A stretch of 64,000 nucleotides of DNA from Clostridia bacterium (GTDB lineage: Bacteria; Bacillota; Clostridia; Oscillospirales; Butyricicoccaceae), in contig JAQXOO010000023.1 in the NCBI GenBank assembly GCA_029099685.1, positions 1 through 64,000 of the forward strand, read 5' to 3'. The notes below the pieces were generated by a model. That model had not been told where the DNA came from, did no database searches, and saw nothing but the letters and a program-made list of their open reading frames with translations. Made by a program: the position numbers and the translations under genes. How positions within the stretch are numbered: the stretch's first letter is position 1; every line of letters starts with the position of its first letter. Below are positions 1-8,396 of the stretch, one piece after another.

Positions 1-109
1 AGGAACGCAGAAAATCATACCATAGGTGCCATTCTTCTCTGGTCATTTCTTTTCGCAGCTGTTTTGCCAAAGGAACCAACTGCTTATTGTGCTTTGGCTG
101 CATGACAAT

Positions 110-206
110 CCCTCCGTCACGGCTTACGCCGTGCCACCTCCTTTTACACAAGGGAGGCTTTGGTGCGGTGCGAAATCGCAGATCGCACAATACACCGAAA
201 GGTGTA
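110..206. repeat. Intergenic palindromic element: three consecutive stem-loops
   Basis: CACGGC-TTAC-GCCGTG (118-133) inside CCCTCCGTCACGGCTTACGCCGTGCCACCTCCTTTTACACAAGGGAGGC; GTGCGA...TCGCAC (168-188); TACACC-GAAA-GGTGTA (191-206). Resembles REP/MITE-like intergenic palindromes of Oscillospirales, from memory and not searched. Confidence 0.5.
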
Positions 207-243
207 TAGAAGTGCGCCCTTTATCAGTTCGACAAATTGGAAT

Positions 244-555
244 TTACTCAACTGTAACACTTGTTGCTACAAGCAAGTTTGTTTGTTCTTCGATTGCACT
301 TTCCACAATTACTTTATCTCCAATTTTGGCATTGGTTTCGCAATCCTTTGTAAGCCAAAGGCAAATATCTTCTTCATCAGTAGAAATTGTGATGTATGCA
401 CGACTTTGTCTATTTCCTTCGTTTACAACACTCATTGCTCTATCGGTAACTGTTCCAGAATAAGTTTTTTCTGACCCTTCCACCAACTTGCTACCACAAC
501 CAGCCAAAGCAAGTATGCAAACCAAAAGCAAGAATAATGTAACCAATCTTTTCAT
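244..555 (-). CDS. Small secreted lipoprotein, function unknown
   Basis: MKRLVTLFLLLVCILALAGCGSK lipobox; RBS AAAGGAGTG upstream of the ATG at 555. Confidence 0.7.
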   Translation of the reverse strand: MKRLVTLFLLLVCILALAGCGSKLVEGSEKTYSGTVTDRAMSVVNEGNRQSRAYITISTDEEDICLWLTKDCETNAKIGDKVIVESAIEEQTNLLVATSVTVE

Positions 556-632
556 ACAATCACACTCCTTTGTCAAATTCCGATTTATCGATTTGTTTAA
601 TCATATCATATGGCTTCAATATATGCAAGAAC

Positions 633-660
633 AGTCCCGGCAGACATTACTGCCGGGACT
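633..660. other. Perfect hairpin AGTCCCGGCAG-ACATTA-CTGCCGGGACT
   Basis: 11-bp perfect inverted repeat; no clear T-tract on either side. Confidence 0.5.
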
Positions 661-749
661 GAAGCTGTCTTATGAGCACCCGCCTTTCCGGAGGGGCTTT
701 GATTATTGCCCGGCTTTTGGGACACAATAGCCTAAAGCGGGGTGATTTC

Positions 750-2219
750 TTGAAACAGAAGATTACACGGTCATTGGAGGAAAACATTTCCGAAATCAAA
801 CGAATCTTCGGTCCGGATCAGACTTTGATCTGCCACCGGTTTCAGCCGGTGGCCATAAAGGGACTGCGCTGCTGCCTGTTCAGCATTGACGGTCTGGTGT
901 CCTCGGCGCAGATCACCGAGAGCATCCTTCGGCCCATCTCCACGCTTGCTGTCCCGCCCGCGGAGGGCGTGGCGCCCATTGACTTTCTGCAGCAGCAGGT
1001 GCTGCAGGCCTGCGAAGCAAAAAAGGAATCCCGGCTGCAGGAACTGCTGCGCTCCCTGCTGTATGGGGACACGGTGCTGTTTCTGGAGGACAGTGATCAG
1101 GCCCTGATTTTGGGTACAAAGGGCTTTGAAAAAAGAAGCGTCAGCGAGCCTGCCAGTGAGACCTATCTGAAAGGCCCGAGGGAGGGCTTCGTGGAGCCGC
1201 TGCTTCACAATCTGGCCATGCTGCGCAGAAAACTGCGGACGCCCGCCTTAAAGCTGGAATACTTTACACTTGGCGAAAACACAAAGACGGACTGCTGTCT
1301 TTGCTATTTAGATAACACGGTGGACCGCATGGCACTGGCGCAGCTGCGAAAACGGCTGGCCGGCATCGCCATTGACGGCGTTCTGGACACCAACTATCTG
1401 TCGGAACTGGTGCGGGACCGGCGGTATTCGCCCTTCCGCACCACGGGCTCCAGCGAGCGCCCCGATGTAGTGGCTGCCAAATTGCTGGAGGGCCGCATTG
1501 CCGTGTTTGTGGACGGCAGCCCCATGGCCCTGACTGTTCCGCACATCTTTTTGGAACAGTTCCAGTCCGGCGAGGACTATTATGTGGACGCGGCCTTTGC
1601 CGGCATCAACCGCTCTCTGCGGATCATCGGTTTTGTGGCTGCCACCACAGTATTGCCGGTATATTTGTCCCTGGTGACCTTTCACCAGGCGTTTATGCCC
1701 CTGCCGCTGATCCTGAGCATCGCAAAAGCGCGGCAGGGTGTTCCGTTCCCGATCTTTATGGAGGCTTTGCTGCTGCTGCTGGCCTTTGACATCCTGCGGG
1801 AAGCCGGTACCCGGACGCCCTCCGGCATTGGTCAGACGCTGTCCGTGGTGGGCGGCCTTGTTATTGGGCAGGCGGCGGTGGAAGCGCGTCTTGTTTCCGT
1901 GCCGGTGCTGATCATCGTGGCCCTCTCAGGCATCTGCAGTCTTATCACGCCCAAGCTGAAGGCGGCGGTCCTGTTTTGCAGGCTGCTGCTCATGCTGCTG
2001 GGCGTAGGCTTCGGTTTTTACGGCTTTTTACTGGGAGAGGTGGGGCTTGCCATTCTGCTGTGCGAGCACCGTTCCTTCGGCTTGCCGTATCTGTCCAGCC
2101 TGCCGCTGGAAGAAGTGGGCAGTTCCGAAGACAGCCTGGCGCGGGCGCCCTTCTGGAATATGCAGAAATTCGGCCGCTTTCTGGCCGGTGTGGAACGGAA
2201 CCGGAGGGCGGGCTCATGA
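750..2219 (+). CDS. GerA/GerKA-family spore germination protein
   Basis: LKQKITRSLEENISEIKRIFG... N-terminus, multi-TM C-terminal half; followed by GerC- and GerB-type genes; likely TTG start at 750. Confidence 0.88.
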   Translation: MKQKITRSLEENISEIKRIFGPDQTLICHRFQPVAIKGLRCCLFSIDGLVSSAQITESILRPISTLAVPPAEGVAPIDFLQQQVLQACEAKKESRLQELLRSLLYGDTVLFLEDSDQALILGTKGFEKRSVSEPASETYLKGPREGFVEPLLHNLAMLRRKLRTPALKLEYFTLGENTKTDCCLCYLDNTVDRMALAQLRKRLAGIAIDGVLDTNYLSELVRDRRYSPFRTTGSSERPDVVAAKLLEGRIAVFVDGSPMALTVPHIFLEQFQSGEDYYVDAAFAGINRSLRIIGFVAATTVLPVYLSLVTFHQAFMPLPLILSIAKARQGVPFPIFMEALLLLLAFDILREAGTRTPSGIGQTLSVVGGLVIGQAAVEARLVSVPVLIIVALSGICSLITPKLKAAVLFCRLLLMLLGVGFGFYGFLLGEVGLAILLCEHRSFGLPYLSSLPLEEVGSSEDSLARAPFWNMQKFGRFLAGVERNRRAGS

Positions 2220-3280
2220 ACAGGATAAAAATGGCGCTTTCGTTTGCTGTGCTGCTTTGTCTGCTGCTGTGCGGCTGCGGCAGGGATGCCTCGCAGCTGA
2301 CCGTTGTCACCGGCATCGGCGTGGACGGCCTGCCGGGCGCCTACCGGATCAGCACCGAGGTCATCCGGCTTTCTGAGAACGACGAGAAGAACCAAAGCGT
2401 ATCACTGGGCGCCGACGGACGGACCATCACGGACGGCATCAACAGCCTGGTGTCCATGACCGGGCGGTCGCTGTACTGCAATCACACCCAGGTGTTGGTG
2501 ATCGGGCGCGAGACCGCAGAGGCCGGGCTGGATACGCTGCTGGATGAATTGCTGCGCGGGACCCAGTATCCCATCTCCATGCGCATCGCCATCGCCAAGG
2601 AGACCGCCGCCGGGATCCTGGGCGCCAGTCCTGTGGTCAGCGACCTGCACAGCGTGGAGATGGAGGATATGATCCGCGAAGGAGCCGTCCAATGCCTGGT
2701 GCCGGATCTGGATGTGTGCAGCTTCTATCAGGAGGTCTATGCCCAGGGGATCGAAGGCGTCCTTCCGTTTATGGATCTGCGTGAGGACCACGGCGAGCAG
2801 ATCTGCACGCTGGCCGGTGCGGCGCTGTTTCGGGGGACAAAGCTGCTGACCGTGCTGGGCCAGGAGGACAGCCGGTGCCTTATGTGGATGCGCGGCAAAA
2901 GCGGAGGCACGCTGGTCACCGATCACGGTTTGCTGGAGGTGACCCATCTGGAACGGACACTGCGTACAGACAAAAACGGCGCCACACTGACCCTGAAATT
3001 AACGCTCACCGCCAGCAGCAACGAGGAAAATAAGGACGCTGTTATGCAGGAGGCCGAGCGTGCCATGGTGCGGCAATGCGAAAGCCTGCTGGCCAGGCTA
3101 AAGCAGCTCCAGTGTGACGCGGTAGGCTTCGGCAACCATTTATACCAGACAAGCAAGGGGGATTGGGCAGAGATGGGGGATCGCTGGCCGGAGCGGTTTG
3201 CTTCCTATCCCATCCGGATCCAGGTTCAGGTGGAACATGTGATCTGGGGGCGCATCTGGTCCACGAAAGGCCGGCAGTAG
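2216..3280 (+). CDS. Ger(x)C-family spore germination lipoprotein
   Basis: Lipobox LLLCGCG, ...TVVTGIGVDGLPGAYRISTEVI...; ATGA overlap with the preceding gene. Confidence 0.88.
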   Translation: MNRIKMALSFAVLLCLLLCGCGRDASQLTVVTGIGVDGLPGAYRISTEVIRLSENDEKNQSVSLGADGRTITDGINSLVSMTGRSLYCNHTQVLVIGRETAEAGLDTLLDELLRGTQYPISMRIAIAKETAAGILGASPVVSDLHSVEMEDMIREGAVQCLVPDLDVCSFYQEVYAQGIEGVLPFMDLREDHGEQICTLAGAALFRGTKLLTVLGQEDSRCLMWMRGKSGGTLVTDHGLLEVTHLERTLRTDKNGATLTLKLTLTASSNEENKDAVMQEAERAMVRQCESLLARLKQLQCDAVGFGNHLYQTSKGDWAEMGDRWPERFASYPIRIQVQVEHVIWGRIWSTKGRQ

Positions 3281-3296
3281 CAAAAGGAGGAAGGAT

Positions 3297-4337
3297 ATGG
3301 ACCACCGCACCATCACCGGAAGACAAGGCTTTTTTCTTCTGTTTTTATTTTTTCTGGGGAATTTGGTGACGGCCACCGGCGCCAAGGGAATGCAGGGCGG
3401 CTGGCTGCTGTTTTTGCTGCTGGCCGGGCTGTCTCTGCCGGTCCTGGGGCTGTATTTCAAGGCCGTGGGACGCCGGAGCACCGGCCGGGTGTTTACAGAA
3501 GCCCTCGGCCGGTATGCGGGAGGCATACTGACGCTGCTTTACTGCGCGCTGGCGGTCCTGATGACCGGCGACGCCATCCGCCTGTTTGCGGATTTCATCG
3601 TCATCAACGACCTGAACGACGCGGGCGCCATGGGAAACGCGGCGCTGCTCACCGTGACAGTCACGCTGCTTCTCTACAGCAACCTGCGCAGTCTGGGAAA
3701 GGCCGCCTGGGCCATTCAGCCGCTGACGGTGGCGCTTTTGCTTTTGAGCGTATGCCTGACGGTGGGGAAGATGGAGCCGTCCCGGCTTTTGCCCCTCTTT
3801 GCGGAAGACTGCGAAACGCTGGTCAAAGGCGGCCTCAGCAGTCTGGGCGCGGTCCTGTCGCCTGCGCTGTTTCCCATCCTGGTCCTGAACGGCGCGGCGC
3901 CCGGGAACTGGCGCAAGCAGGCCTATGCCGCCGGTGTATCCGCCTGCCTGCTGATGGCGGTCCTCGTCCTGCGGGATGTGATGGTGCTGGGATATCCCGC
4001 AGTCTCCATATTCCGGTTTCCGGGCTTTACCGCCGCCGGGGTTTTACGCCACAGCGAGATCCTGATCTCCGCGGTTTTTGTTCTGAGCCAGCCGTTCCGC
4101 GCCGCGCTGTGCCTGCGTTATGTCCAGGAATGCCTTACCTTTTGGAAGCCGCGCTGGAAAAGCTGGTATCCGCCGCTGCTCATAGCCTTGGCAGCCCTCA
4201 ACGGGACCTTCAGCTGGAGCAGTCAGCCGGAGCAGTGGCATACGGGCGCGGAGATCGCTGTAATTCTTTTGCTGCTGGCGGGCCCCCTGGCGGTGATCGC
4301 CGCGGAAACGGCGCGGTCAAACCGGGCAAAAGCATAA
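3297..4337 (+). CDS. GerB-family endospore germination permease
   Basis: Multi-TM protein in GerA-GerC-GerB order; ITGRQGFFLLFLFFLGNLV start. Confidence 0.85.
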   Translation: MDHRTITGRQGFFLLFLFFLGNLVTATGAKGMQGGWLLFLLLAGLSLPVLGLYFKAVGRRSTGRVFTEALGRYAGGILTLLYCALAVLMTGDAIRLFADFIVINDLNDAGAMGNAALLTVTVTLLLYSNLRSLGKAAWAIQPLTVALLLLSVCLTVGKMEPSRLLPLFAEDCETLVKGGLSSLGAVLSPALFPILVLNGAAPGNWRKQAYAAGVSACLLMAVLVLRDVMVLGYPAVSIFRFPGFTAAGVLRHSEILISAVFVLSQPFRAALCLRYVQECLTFWKPRWKSWYPPLLIALAALNGTFSWSSQPEQWHTGAEIAVILLLLAGPLAVIAAETARSNRAKA

Positions 4338-4377
4338 TCTTCCCCTCCGGCACATAGGCTGTGCCAGGAGAGGTGAT

Positions 4378-5268
4378 GTGATGAAGAGACCCATTTTTAC
4401 AGGAAGTGCAACCGCCCTGGTGACGCCTTTTGACCGGGCCGGCGTCCTTGATCTGGACACACTGGGCGCGCTGATCGACTGGCAGCTGGCCTCCGGGACC
4501 GACGGATTGGTGATGTGCGCCACCACAGGGGAATGCGCCACCCTCAGCGACCATGAATGGGAGACAGCGGTGGCCTTTGCCCTTCAGCGGGTGGATGGCC
4601 GTATCCCGGTGATTGCCGGCACAGGACGAAATGACACCCGGCACACGCTGGAACTGTGCCGGCGGGCAAAGCAGCTGGGCGCACAGGGCGTTTTGACGGT
4701 GACGCCCTATTACAACAAAACCACGCAGATCGGCCTGGTGCGCCATTATACCACAGTGGCAGACGGTTCGGATATCCCCATGCTGCTGTACAATGTGCCG
4801 TCCCGCACCGGCCTGAGCTTTACCGCCGAAAGCTACGCGGCCCTGGCGGGCCACCCGAATATCTACGGTGTGAAGGAAGCCTCCGGCGATTTCGGCCTGA
4901 TCCTGAAGACCAGGGCGCTGTGTCCGCCGGACTTCGCCCTGTACAGCGGGAATGACGACCAGATCGTGCCCATTCTGGCCCTCGGCGGCCTGGGCGTCAT
5001 TTCCACCATGGCAAATGTGATCCCGGCGGAAAGCCACAAGATCTGCGCCCTGTGGGCGGCAGGGGAGGAGGAGGCCGCAGCATCGCTCCAGGTGCGCTGC
5101 CAGCCGCTGATCGAAGCACTGTTCCGGGAGGTCAACCCCATCCCGGTAAAAGCGGCGCTGGCGCTGATGGGACGGGACAGCGGCGTTCTGCGCCAGCCGC
5201 TGACGGAGATCGGCCCGGTGGCCGCCAACGAACTGCAAAAAGCCATGACGGCTTTCGGCCTCATCTGA
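4378..5268 (+). CDS. dapA: 4-hydroxy-tetrahydrodipicolinate synthase
   Basis: GSATALVTPF, ATTGECATLSDHEW, PYYNKTTQIGL, LLYNVPSRTG, YGVKEASGD motifs. Confidence 0.9.
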   Translation: MMKRPIFTGSATALVTPFDRAGVLDLDTLGALIDWQLASGTDGLVMCATTGECATLSDHEWETAVAFALQRVDGRIPVIAGTGRNDTRHTLELCRRAKQLGAQGVLTVTPYYNKTTQIGLVRHYTTVADGSDIPMLLYNVPSRTGLSFTAESYAALAGHPNIYGVKEASGDFGLILKTRALCPPDFALYSGNDDQIVPILALGGLGVISTMANVIPAESHKICALWAAGEEEAAASLQVRCQPLIEALFREVNPIPVKAALALMGRDSGVLRQPLTEIGPVAANELQKAMTAFGLI

Positions 5269-5366
5269 TTTTTGCAAAATCACTGGAAAAGCCGTGCGGA
5301 ATGTAGTATAATGACTTCAAATAAAGCGTTTTCTCACGGAAACGCGGTGATTTGGAGGTCTTTCCT

Positions 5367-5744
5367 ATGCAGAAAAAAATCAATACCGATAAAGCGCCCG
5401 GCGCTCTGGGCCCCTATTCCCAGGCTGTGGAGATCGATCAGCTGGTGTACACATCCGGACAGCTGGGCATCGACCCCGCCACCGGCGAACTGGCCGACGG
5501 TGTGGAAGCCCAGGCCAAGCAGGCTCTGGAAAATGTCAAGGCCATCCTGGCCGAGGCCGGCCTGGAAATGTCCAGCATCATCAAGACGCTGGTCTTTATC
5601 AAGGATATGAACGATTTCGGCAAGGTCAACGCCATCTATGCCCAGTACATCAACGGCGACGTGCTGCCCGCCCGCTCCTGCGTGGAGGTGGCCGCGCTGC
5701 CCAAGGGCGGTCTCGTGGAGATCGAGGTCATCGCTAAAAAATAA
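5367..5744 (+). CDS. RidA family protein (reactive intermediate/imine deaminase)
   Basis: KAPGALGPYSQAVEIDQLVYTSGQLGIDP...; GGAGG RBS upstream. Confidence 0.92.
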   Translation: MQKKINTDKAPGALGPYSQAVEIDQLVYTSGQLGIDPATGELADGVEAQAKQALENVKAILAEAGLEMSSIIKTLVFIKDMNDFGKVNAIYAQYINGDVLPARSCVEVAALPKGGLVEIEVIAKK

Positions 5745-5756
5745 GGCTCCCAGCAC

Positions 5757-5788
5757 AAAAAAGCGCCGTCACAGGACGGCGCTTTTTA
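5757..5788 (+). terminator. Rho-independent terminator
   Basis: AAAAAGCGCCGTC-ACA-GACGGCGCTTTTT. Confidence 0.85.
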
Positions 5789-5805
5789 ATCTTTTCTTAA
5801 CTGTA

Positions 5806-5835
5806 TTGACGATTTCAGCGCCGCTGCGCTACAAT
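5806..5835 (+). promoter_or_regulatory. Putative sigma-A promoter of the response regulator gene
   Basis: TTGACG - 18 nt - TACAAT, 25 nt upstream of the ATG at 5860. Confidence 0.55.
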
Positions 5836-5859
5836 AAACCGGAAAAGGGAGGAGAGGCT

Positions 5860-6531
5860 ATGTACCGCATTTTTCTGGTGGAGGATGACCCTGTGATCGC
5901 GGATGCCGTGGTGCGCCACCTGAGCCAGTGGGGCTGGGAGGCGAAGGCCGCGGCGGATTTTTCCGATGTATTTGCCGAATACGCCGCTTTCGCGCCCCAT
6001 CTGGTGCTGATGGATGTGAAGCTGCCTTTTTTCAACGGCTATCACTGGTGCAGCGAGATCCGCAAGGTGTCTCAGGTGCCCATCATTTTTCTGTCATCGG
6101 CGGCGGACAACATGAATATCGTCATGGCCATGAATATGGGCGGCGACGATTTCATCGCGAAGCCTTTCGACCTGAATGTGCTCACGGCAAAGCTGCAGGC
6201 CCTGCTGCGGCGCACCTATGACTTTCACGGGCAGAATGAGCTGCTGGTCCACCGGGGCGCGGCGCTTGACCTTTCTTCCGCCACGCTGAGCTATCAGGGG
6301 GAGATGCTGGAGCTTACCCGGAACGAATACAAGATCCTGCGGCTGCTGATGGAGAACAAGGGCCGCACGGTCTCCCGGGAGACCATCATGCTGCGCCTTT
6401 GGGAAAGCGACAGCTACATCGATGAAAACACCCTGACGGTCAACATCAACCGTCTGCGCCGCAAGCTGGAGGCTGCCGGGCTGCGGGATTTCATCCGCAC
6501 CAAAAAGGGTATGGGTTATCTGGTGGAATGA
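5860..6531 (+). CDS. OmpR-family response regulator (BceR-like)
   Basis: MYRIFLVEDDPVIADAV receiver domain, C-terminal winged helix; followed by a kinase and ABC pair. Confidence 0.9.
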   Translation: MYRIFLVEDDPVIADAVVRHLSQWGWEAKAAADFSDVFAEYAAFAPHLVLMDVKLPFFNGYHWCSEIRKVSQVPIIFLSSAADNMNIVMAMNMGGDDFIAKPFDLNVLTAKLQALLRRTYDFHGQNELLVHRGAALDLSSATLSYQGEMLELTRNEYKILRLLMENKGRTVSRETIMLRLWESDSYIDENTLTVNINRLRRKLEAAGLRDFIRTKKGMGYLVE

Positions 6532-6532
6532 T

Positions 6533-7519
6533 ATGAAAATTTTGTGCTCTTACATTCGGCAGAACCTGTGGACTGCCGGGCTGTTTCTCTTATTTGGCAG
6601 CATTTTCTCCGTGATGCTGCTGCTCAAGGACCTGCCGGTGTCGGATGTGCTGTACGCGCTGCTGCTCTGCGCCGTATTTGGCCTGATCGCAGCCGCCGTG
6701 GACCTCTGGCGCTACAGGAAAAACATCCTGCAGCTCCGCGAAGCCGCCTGCCGTCTGCCCGAAACGCTGGAAGGCCTGCCGGAGACCTATGAGCTGCGCC
6801 AGCAGACCTATCAGGAAATTCTGCAGACCCTTTTGGACGCCCTGAGAAAAGCCCGAACCGAAGCGGACAGCAGGCAGTCGGACATGCTGGACTATTACGC
6901 CCTGTGGGCCCATCAGATCAAAACACCCATCGCCGCCATGCATCTTCTGCTCCAGGACGAACAGCCGGACCGGGGCAGGCTTTCCGATGAGCTGTTCCAC
7001 ATCGAACGGTATGTGGAAATGGTGCTGCAGTATTTGCGGATGCAAAGCGACAGTTCCGACCTGGTGCTGGCCTGGTGCGACCTGGACGCGGTCATCCGCC
7101 AGTCGGTGCGGAAATACGCGCCGCTGTTTATCCGCAGCAAGGTGACGCTGGATTACCAGCCGGTGCGCTGCCGGGTGCTCACCGACGAAAAATGGCTGTG
7201 CTTCGTACTGGAGCAGCTGCTTTCCAACGCCTTGAAATACGCGCCCCAGGGCACGGTGCGCATCTCGCTGGAGGCACCGGCTGTACTTTGCATCCGGGAT
7301 AACGGCATCGGCATATCCGGCGAGGATCTTCCCCGGGTGTTTGAAAAGGGCTTTACCGGCTACAATGGCCGGAGCGACAAGAAATCCACCGGCATCGGAC
7401 TGTACCTGTGCAAGCGGGTGATGGACCGTTTGGGCCACGGCATCTCCATCCGGTCCCGGCCAGGGCAGGGGGCGGAGGTACGGCTGGAGCTGGACAGTGT
7501 CCGGAGCATTCTGGAGTAG
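6533..7519 (+). CDS. Sensor histidine kinase (BceS-like, intramembrane-sensing type)
   Basis: Two N-terminal TMs with short loop; HQIKTPIAAMHLLLQ H-box; DNGIGI and GIGLYLCK motifs. Confidence 0.9.
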   Translation: MKILCSYIRQNLWTAGLFLLFGSIFSVMLLLKDLPVSDVLYALLLCAVFGLIAAAVDLWRYRKNILQLREAACRLPETLEGLPETYELRQQTYQEILQTLLDALRKARTEADSRQSDMLDYYALWAHQIKTPIAAMHLLLQDEQPDRGRLSDELFHIERYVEMVLQYLRMQSDSSDLVLAWCDLDAVIRQSVRKYAPLFIRSKVTLDYQPVRCRVLTDEKWLCFVLEQLLSNALKYAPQGTVRISLEAPAVLCIRDNGIGISGEDLPRVFEKGFTGYNGRSDKKSTGIGLYLCKRVMDRLGHGISIRSRPGQGAEVRLELDSVRSILE

Positions 7520-7521
7520 CC

Positions 7522-7595
7522 TTACACAAATGTAAGTTTCACGGGAAAAATGTAAGCCAGGTCGATGGCAGGCGCTTCCTCCGCTCTGCTATACT
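7522..7595 (+). promoter_or_regulatory. Putative regulated promoter of bceAB-like genes with response-regulator repeats
   Basis: TTACACAAATGTAA inverted repeat (7522-7535); direct repeats AATGTAAG at 7529-7536 and 7549-7556; -10 TATACT at 7590-7595 with poor -35. Confidence 0.5.
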
Positions 7596-7628
7596 GTATG
7601 CGATGAAATAACAGGGAGGAAACGCATT

Positions 7629-8396
7629 ATGTCTTTATTGGAAGTGCGCAATGTAAAGAAAGTATATACCACCCGTTTTGGAAGCAACCAGGTGCAGGCG
7701 CTGCGCAGCATCAGCTTTACAGTGGAGCAGGGCGAGTATGTGGCCATCATGGGCGAATCCGGCTCGGGCAAGACCACGCTGCTGAACATTCTGGCGGCGC
7801 TGGACAAACCCACCAGCGGGGAAGTGCTGCTCAACGGAAGAAATATCGGAGAGATTCGGGAAAAGGAGCTGTCCGCCTTCCGTCGGGACAACCTGGGGTT
7901 CGTGTTCCAGGATTTCAATCTGCTGGACAACTTCTCCGTCAAGGACAATATTTTTCTGCCTCTGGTGCTGGCGGGAAAGAAATATGATGAAATGACCGAG
8001 GCTTTGCGGCCCCTGATCCAGCGGCTGGAGATCGGGGACATTCTGAACAAATTCCCCTACGAGGTGTCCGGCGGACAAAAGCAGCGCGCCGCCGTGGCCA
8101 GGGCGCTGATCACCAAGCCCCAGCTGGTTCTGGCCGACGAGCCCACCGGCTCTCTGGATTCCCGTGCCACCGACCATCTGCTGCGGCTGTTCAACGACAT
8201 CAACGAAGACGGCCAGACCATCCTGATGGTCACCCATTCGGTAAAAGCCGCCAGCCATGCCAAGCGGGTCCTGTTCATCCGGGACGGCGAGGTGTTCCAT
8301 CAGATGTACCGGGGCAGTCTCAGCGAGGAAAGCATGTTCGCCAAAATATCCGACACCCTGACTGCCCTGCAGACGGGAGGCGAACGGCATGAATAA
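7629..8396 (+). CDS. ABC transporter ATP-binding protein (BceA-like)
   Basis: Walker A GESGSGKTT, signature VSGGQKQR, Walker B LVLADEPTG. Confidence 0.93.
   Translation: MSLLEVRNVKKVYTTRFGSNQVQALRSISFTVEQGEYVAIMGESGSGKTTLLNILAALDKPTSGEVLLNGRNIGEIREKELSAFRRDNLGFVFQDFNLLDNFSVKDNIFLPLVLAGKKYDEMTEALRPLIQRLEIGDILNKFPYEVSGGQKQRAAVARALITKPQLVLADEPTGSLDSRATDHLLRLFNDINEDGQTILMVTHSVKAASHAKRVLFIRDGEVFHQMYRGSLSEESMFAKISDTLTALQTGGERHE

Noticed and set aside
110-206. CRISPR array
   Set aside because: Three different hairpins, not repeats separated by regular spacers; no cas genes in the window.
700-729. Possible sigma-G/F promoter (GATTA-N17-CACAATA) for the ger operon
   Set aside because: Too weak a match to call from sequence alone; needs TSS data.
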